Below the pieces are notes generated by a model that had not been told where the DNA came from, ran no database searches, and was given only the letters and a program-made list of their open reading frames with translations. Source: Nitrosarchaeum sp. (lineage in GTDB: Archaea; Thermoproteota; Nitrososphaeria; Nitrososphaerales; Nitrosopumilaceae). Taken from it: a stretch of DNA of 8,627 bases. The stretch is from NCBI GenBank assembly GCA_009697485.1, contig SICY01000025.1, forward strand, positions 1 through 8,627, given 5' to 3'. A program made the position numbers and the translations under genes. Every line of letters begins with the position of its first letter. The stretch's first letter is position 1. Positions 5,228-8,627 of the stretch are shown piece by piece.

Positions 5228-5440
5228 ATGGGTATTATTTCAAAAGGTGCTAAATGCAATGTTGAGGGCTGTGAAAAAGAAGGCGCTCGTTCATTAAACA
5301 CCACCAAAGTAGAAAATGCAGGACTACATGTAAGTTCTGTAGGCAAAAAGACTGTTCTTTGTAAAGATCATTATAAAGAATGGAAAAAAGAATCCAAAGA
5401 CGATAGAGACCTAGAACGTGCTCGCTTTGACAAGTTTTAA
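5228..5440 (+). CDS. Small zinc-finger-like protein, conserved type
   Basis: A 70-residue, highly charged soluble protein. C10-x4-C15 near the N-terminus and C45-x2-H48 in the second half could form a C3H zinc site, with a beta-hairpin between them (RSLNTTKVENAGL, then KKTVLCKDH). The C-terminal third (YKEWKKESKDDRDLERARFD) is a charged helix. Similar small proteins are common in Thaumarchaeota and Crenarchaeota; I know of no demonstrated function, and nucleic-acid or ribosome association would fit its charge. The ATG start has a strong TATA box 26 bases upstream. The stop codon lies inside the promoter and terminator region of the following gene. Confidence 0.8.
   Translation: MGIISKGAKCNVEGCEKEGARSLNTTKVENAGLHVSSVGKKTVLCKDHYKEWKKESKDDRDLERARFDKF
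5433..5440 (+). promoter_or_regulatory. TATA-like element for the membrane protein gene
   Basis: AGTTTTAA is centred 26 bases before GTG 5462 and includes the stop codon of the preceding gene. The promoter therefore overlaps the upstream coding region. Confidence 0.4.
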
Positions 5441-5457
5441 TTTTTCTTTTGTTTTCT
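5435..5457 (+). terminator. T-rich terminator after the zinc-finger-like gene
   Basis: Starting at the stop codon, the plus strand carries successive T runs (TTTTAATTTTTCTTTTGTTT), a typical archaeal U-tract terminator. It occupies the same bases as the promoter of the next gene. Confidence 0.45.
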
Positions 5458-5461
5458 GTCA

Positions 5462-5917
5462 GTGCGTGTGTTTTCGGATACTCTGATTGTAGTTTTTCAT
5501 AAATTTAATACTGTAATTAATAGTGTTGATGATGTGAACTCCAAAATATTGGATTTGATGATACTTGTACTTACATCATTATTTTTTATTGGATTGTTGG
5601 CATTTGAATATCATACATTTGGGCTAGAAAATTCTATTTTGCCAATTCCTGATACCTTTAAAGAATTTTTTGAGTTTTTGATATGGCCAATTCTTGTATT
5701 GCTGACTCTTGATCTTGTTTTTAAGTATAGAAAAATAAAGAATTCAAAAAAATTTGTAAAAAAACATTGGATTGATATTTTGATGTTGGCATTAATTCCT
5801 ATTTTTTCCATATTCAAATTTTTAAAAATTGGACTAAATGTGATAAAACAATTAAAAACTATTAAGATGGGGGCTAAAATATTTCATAAAACAAAAAAGA
5901 TTTCCAAGCAAAAATAA
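5462..5917 (+). CDS. Membrane protein resembling an isolated voltage-sensor domain
   Basis: A 151-residue membrane protein that reads as four segments: S1 at 29-50 (ILDLMILVLTSLFFIGLLAF), S2 at about 68-90 ending LLTLDLVFKYR, S3 at 103-118 (WIDILMLALIPIFSIF), and a Lys-bearing S4-like segment at 119-143. The S2-S3 stretch, with D84 then FKYRKIKNSKKFVKKHWIDI and D105, resembles the same region of archaeal KvAP. In S4, lysines K119, K122, K129, K132, K135 and K139 fall mostly at three- to four-residue intervals, as gating charges do. No pore helix or TVGYG filter follows: the protein ends in a Lys-rich tail, and the next gene converges 56 bases later. The assignment is from memory of the family and unproven; a generic small membrane protein is the alternative. 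The GTG start fits a TATA-like element 26 bases upstream. Confidence 0.7.
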   Translation: MRVFSDTLIVVFHKFNTVINSVDDVNSKILDLMILVLTSLFFIGLLAFEYHTFGLENSILPIPDTFKEFFEFLIWPILVLLTLDLVFKYRKIKNSKKFVKKHWIDILMLALIPIFSIFKFLKIGLNVIKQLKTIKMGAKIFHKTKKISKQK

Positions 5918-5973
5918 CTTTTAAAACAAATATCTAGTGAAACACATTCAAATGTTACATCCTTGCAATATTT

Positions 5974-7827
5974 TTATTTCATAAGTTTTGGTACAAACAT
6001 ATACACAAGTAAAATTATCTCAATTCTTCCAAGAATCATCAAAAATCCAAAAACCATCGTTATGGCTGGATTAAGTGCAGCGCTGACTGTTCCTGCTCCA
6101 TACCCTGTGGTTGTTATTGCAGAAACCCCATCAAAGAACGCATTTTGAAAGTCATATCCTATAGAAGCCATGTATGTTGCAACTAATAATGGAATAATAA
6201 TTGATACTGCCAATATTATAATTCCAACTATGATATCTTTTCTATCTGATTCTGATATCTTGACAGATTTTATGTTAAAAATATGTTTCAATTTAGCTAA
6301 TTGCATAAACCTGAAAATCTTTATGCCTCCCGCTGTCGAAAATCCACATCCTCCTATTATCATGGCCATAATAATGACGGTAAATGCTATTGGGTTCAAA
6401 CTCTCAAAATTTATTGTTTGGAATCCTGTGGTGGTACTTGCTGAAATTATATTGAATATACTATCCAACCAATTTGTATCCATTGATAATATGAACACGA
6501 TACAAAAAATTGCTAAAAGACTCAAATACACTACAACTTCTTTTGTCAAGTTAATTGAAAGAAATTTTGTTCTAACAAATGCATAATGAAAACTAAATGG
6601 CAATGCACCTAATATCATTCCAGCCATCACTACAACATATTCTGGTGTTGTAAATCCCTGAAATATTTTAGAGTCTGGACTTGTGCCTCCAGTAGACAGT
6701 GCACTAAACGCCAGAGCAAAATCGTCTAATATTTCTCCACCGCCTAAATAGAATAAAAGTAGTGCAATGATTATTGCATAAATAGAAAAGATGATTGTGA
6801 TTATCGCAAATAATTCTTTTAGATGTGGAATATTTCCTGAAATGAATCCTTTCATTGTGCTGCCTCTTTTTTCTGAATAAAACGTAGTTACAATCAAATA
6901 GATGAAGCTTAGTCCACCAACAAATTGAGCATAACCGCGATAAAATGTAAAGCTTCTTGGCAAGTCTTCTGGATTTGGTAATAGTGAATATCCACCTGTT
7001 GTAAATCCTGCCGAACTTTCAAAAAATCCATCTGCAAATAATTCTATAGGATCACTAGAATCAAATTGTATTACAAAAAGCTGAGGTATCATGCCAAACA
7101 GCACTAAGATCATAAAGCTGGCAAAGACTAGAATTGCAGTTCCTCTTAATGTAATGGGTTGCTTTTCACCATAGGAATTCATGAAAAAACCAGAAACTAT
7201 GAGCAGGACAGACATTAGGTATATTCCTGTTGCAACTATTGGATCATTTAGCAACGTTGCAACAATTCCAGGAATAAACATCAAGACACCTGTAAATTGT
7301 AAGACAATGCCGAGATTCCAAATGACCCCCCAAAGCGTAGATTGTTTTTGTTGTTTTACCAATGATTTTTTAACAAGATTAACTATTGTATCCAAATAAA
7401 GCATCCCTACAACTAGATTACTATCTGACATCACTGCTAGTTTTCTAATCTTTTTCTCACGCATTAATTCAAGTGCTTCTGAAAGAACTTGATTTTCTCT
7501 TATTGAAATTAAAGGAAATATCATGATATCCCCTAATGTTGTATTAGAAGGATTTACAAGAGATTCGCTTATTTTTGTTAAAATATCTTCGTCTGTGACT
7601 ATTCCTATAGGATTATACGAATCATCAACTATGATGATCTCATCCACATCTTTCTTTTTTAGTATGGTACAAGCTTCTGAAAGCTTTACCGATTCTGCCA
7701 GCATCAGAATGTTAGGTCTATAATACTGTGATACTTTTTTACTCAAATAATCTGTAAGGCTCTTTTCTTGTGACAATACCCTGAATTTCAATTTACTACA
7801 GATTAAGCTTGTGTCATTTGATCTCAA
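5974..7827 (-). CDS. TrkH-type potassium transporter with N-terminal CBS pair
   Basis: A 617-residue polytopic membrane protein. Residues 37-90 and 100-155 are two CBS domains (e.g. EIIIVDDSYNPIGIVTDEDI; KLAVMSDSNLVVGMLYLDTI) that usually bind adenine nucleotides. From about 165 it is a TrkH/KtrB-type potassium channel-like subunit: two leading helices (168-190, 197-216), then four helix-pore-helix repeats. The selectivity-filter loops are TTGGY (276-280), STGG (378-381), TTTGF (465-469) and TTTGYG (572-577). The gating-loop region GGCGFSTAGGIKIFR (492-506) and the late GRIEI motif (600-604) are present. TrkH alone is about 480 residues, so the CBS pair accounts for the extra length; no TrkA partner is in the window. 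It likely imports K+ under nucleotide control. The start is TTG 7827 with only a weak TATA element about 31 bases upstream; a later TTG (codon 18) is possible. Confidence 0.93.
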   Translation of the reverse strand: MRSNDTSLICSKLKFRVLSQEKSLTDYLSKKVSQYYRPNILMLAESVKLSEACTILKKKDVDEIIIVDDSYNPIGIVTDEDILTKISESLVNPSNTTLGDIMIFPLISIRENQVLSEALELMREKKIRKLAVMSDSNLVVGMLYLDTIVNLVKKSLVKQQKQSTLWGVIWNLGIVLQFTGVLMFIPGIVATLLNDPIVATGIYLMSVLLIVSGFFMNSYGEKQPITLRGTAILVFASFMILVLFGMIPQLFVIQFDSSDPIELFADGFFESSAGFTTGGYSLLPNPEDLPRSFTFYRGYAQFVGGLSFIYLIVTTFYSEKRGSTMKGFISGNIPHLKELFAIITIIFSIYAIIIALLLFYLGGGEILDDFALAFSALSTGGTSPDSKIFQGFTTPEYVVVMAGMILGALPFSFHYAFVRTKFLSINLTKEVVVYLSLLAIFCIVFILSMDTNWLDSIFNIISASTTTGFQTINFESLNPIAFTVIIMAMIIGGCGFSTAGGIKIFRFMQLAKLKHIFNIKSVKISESDRKDIIVGIIILAVSIIIPLLVATYMASIGYDFQNAFFDGVSAITTTGYGAGTVSAALNPAITMVFGFLMILGRIEIILLVYMFVPKLMK

Positions 7828-8003
7828 AATATATGCGATCTAATCCCAAACTTTGTTTATGTGAACACGCACATTTTATTTTGTGTATTCATATTTAAAA
7901 TTGTTCTATTTCAAACTAAACTTTAAACTCTGAATCACTTACAATATCTTGAGATTAAACTGACGAATTTTGATAATTATTTGGAGGCTATCTATAACCC
8001 AAA
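7828..8003. other. Divergent intergenic region between trkH-like and unknown gene
   Basis: This 176-base gap is the longest non-coding stretch in the window and lies between two outward-facing genes. It is A/T-rich with several TATA-like elements: minus-strand CATAAAC at 7855-7861 for the transporter, and plus-strand ATATTTAAAA (7891-7900), CTTTAAAC (7921-7928) and GATAATTAT (7972-7980). The last is the one correctly spaced for the gene at 8004. I see no tRNA, no reading frame of note and no strong hairpin. Confidence 0.5.
7972..7980 (+). promoter_or_regulatory. TATA-like element for the gene at 8004
   Basis: GATAATTAT is centred about 28 bases before ATG 8004. The GGAGG at 7984-7988 is about 15 bases from the ATG, too far for a normal Shine-Dalgarno role. 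Confidence 0.4.
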
Positions 8004-8351
8004 ATGAATATTATTGATTTACATGATCCTCAGAGAGTAAATCGTAAACCTGACGGCGTAGAGATACTGTTTTCTTCAGGCAATTTTGTAGACCAAGGAT
8101 TTTCTGTACATAAAGTTGAGCTTCGTCTATATCTGGAAAAAACAGACGAGAAATTGGGACCCTATTCACTAATTACATCATTTGTTGAAACTGACAAGGG
8201 CTCAGTGGAAATGATTTATGATGAAGGATTTCGTGGGGAAGATTCACTTAGTCGTACGGTACAATTTCTTATATCCAATTTGGGTATCTCTGGATTAATT
8301 TTACGATCAATCATTACACTGCAAGCCCAGATTGAAAAACAAAAGGCGTAA
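8004..8351 (+). CDS. Unrecognised soluble protein of 115 residues
   Basis: I do not recognise this protein. It starts at an ATG with a TATA-like element at the archaeal distance. The first two thirds look strand-rich: GVEILFSSGNF (18-28), GFSVHKVELRLYLEK (32-46) and PYSLITSFVETDKGSVEMIYDEG (53-75). The C-terminal third is helical (LSRTVQFLISNLGISGLILR and IITLQAQIEKQK), moderately hydrophobic but too short and polar for confident membrane helices. There are no cysteines and no recognisable catalytic motif. Codon use resembles the neighbours, so it is probably a native gene. It diverges from the potassium transporter gene and stands alone before the next promoter. Confidence 0.7.
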   Translation: MNIIDLHDPQRVNRKPDGVEILFSSGNFVDQGFSVHKVELRLYLEKTDEKLGPYSLITSFVETDKGSVEMIYDEGFRGEDSLSRTVQFLISNLGISGLILRSIITLQAQIEKQKA

Positions 8352-8464
8352 CTCTGATTTTATCAATTCATACTAATGCATATGTGATGTTTCCCTGTTA
8401 CGCCTCAGGATGATTTGTGTGTGAGTATCTGTTTTATTAAACAATTCAAAAAGTAAACTTTTCA

Positions 8465-8482
8465 ATCATATTTTATTATGAT
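8465..8482. repeat. Short inverted repeat upstream of the last gene
   Basis: ATCATA and TATGAT form 6-base arms around a 6-base A/T spacer, just upstream of the TATA-like element of the gene at 8517. The position would suit a dimeric regulator, but arms this short arise by chance in A/T-rich DNA. Confidence 0.25.
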
Positions 8483-8486
8483 CCCG

Positions 8487-8494
8487 GATTAAAT
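8487..8494 (+). promoter_or_regulatory. TATA-like element for the last gene
   Basis: GATTAAAT is centred about 26 bases before ATG 8517, the same leaderless spacing as elsewhere in the window. Confidence 0.45.
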
Positions 8495-8516
8495 TGGTCT
8501 TATTTTTAAGAATATC

Positions 8517-8627
8517 ATGAAAGGCGATGTTTTACTACAAAATATCAAGGTAAGTGAACTTGTTCCAGCATCTGCAGGAAAAAAAGCTAAAGAAACTAAA
8601 CTGATGATTCGTGAAGCAATTCTTACC
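8517..8627 (+). CDS. N-terminal fragment of an unrecognised gene
   Basis: The frame is open from ATG 8517 to the window edge, 37 codons: it begins MKGDVLLQNIKVSELVPASA and continues with a Lys-rich stretch and LMIREAILT. The correctly spaced TATA-like element and normal codon use support a real start. The visible part is hydrophilic and helical with no diagnostic motif, so no function is offered. Confidence 0.55.
   Translation, partial: MKGDVLLQNIKVSELVPASAGKKAKETKLMIREAILT

Larger units (their letters stand above)
8352..8516. other. Intergenic region before the last gene
   Basis: A 165-base A/T-rich gap. It contains no reading frame longer than about eight codons on the plus strand. It holds a six-base inverted repeat at 8465-8482 and a TATA-like element at 8487-8494; nothing else stands out. 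Confidence 0.45.

Noticed and set aside
6170..6586. Open frame of about 138 codons on the plus strand opposite the TrkH gene
   Set aside because: Hydrophobic mirror of the transporter's membrane helices; the minus-strand frame carries all family motifs.
7984..7988. GGAGG as a Shine-Dalgarno site for the gene at 8004
   Set aside because: It is about 15 bases from the ATG, and the TATA-like spacing suggests transcription starts downstream of it.
8380..8435. Possible C/D-box sRNA (GTGATGT and GATGAT motifs)
   Set aside because: No matching D box (CTGA) at proper spacing and no terminal stem could be found.
8448..8463. AAAAGT-AA-ACTTTT hairpin
   Set aside because: A two-base loop and A/T-only stem would not form a stable hairpin; likely chance.
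1..8627. tRNA or rRNA genes, CRISPR arrays, insertion sequences, integrase or attachment sites
   Set aside because: No cloverleaf-like G/C-rich segment, regularly spaced repeat, transposase motif or long direct/inverted repeat was seen; the gaps between genes are all under 180 bases.

Overview
The window is AT-rich and carries typically archaeal information-processing genes: RNA polymerase subunit Rpo6/RpoK, ribosomal protein S25e, an Alba-family protein and an archaeal-type HTH regulator. These sit beside small proteins of the kind found in marine and soil Thaumarchaeota (Nitrososphaerota). Dense packing, A/T-rich TATA elements about 26 bases upstream of most start codons, no convincing Shine-Dalgarno sites and many TTG/GTG starts all fit a Nitrosopumilus-like genome. 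The assignment rests on gene content and style, not on a marker such as amoA, which is absent here.

Layout, left to right. A C-terminal fragment of a UbiA/MenA-type prenyltransferase (2-205) is followed by an aldo/keto reductase (250-1350), a small roadblock-like conserved protein (1430-1795) and a 48-residue YHS metal-binding protein (1860-2006), all on the plus strand. The YHS gene meets, tail to tail, a minus-strand asparagine-synthetase-like ATP pyrophosphatase that lacks the glutaminase domain but has a C-terminal zinc ribbon (2003-2944). Divergent from it is an HTH regulator with a Cys/His tail (3062-3478), which meets an Alba-family gene tail to tail (3475-3789). Next come rpo6 with a long acidic N-terminal extension (3845-4378, minus), a cyclophilin-like-fold protein starting 34 bases away on the other strand (4413-4799), and S25e (4781-5101, minus).

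The right half holds a small zinc-finger-like protein (5228-5440) and a 151-residue membrane protein resembling an isolated voltage-sensor domain (5462-5917). It converges on a TrkH-type potassium transporter with two N-terminal CBS domains (5974-7827, minus). An unrecognised 115-residue protein (8004-8351) and the first 37 codons of another gene (8517 to the window end) close the window.

Most genes seem to be single transcription units with their own promoters, and strands alternate. Two convergent pairs overlap by exactly four bases through a shared CTAG that supplies both stop codons. Promoter spacing moves several starts from the longest open frame to a shorter one. No RNA gene, mobile element, CRISPR array or long repeat was seen. 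The observations most worth following up are the pore-less voltage-sensor-like protein, the Alba protein lacking the usual DNA-contacting residues, the interlocked rpo6/cyclophilin-like promoters, and the stand-alone synthetase with a zinc ribbon.
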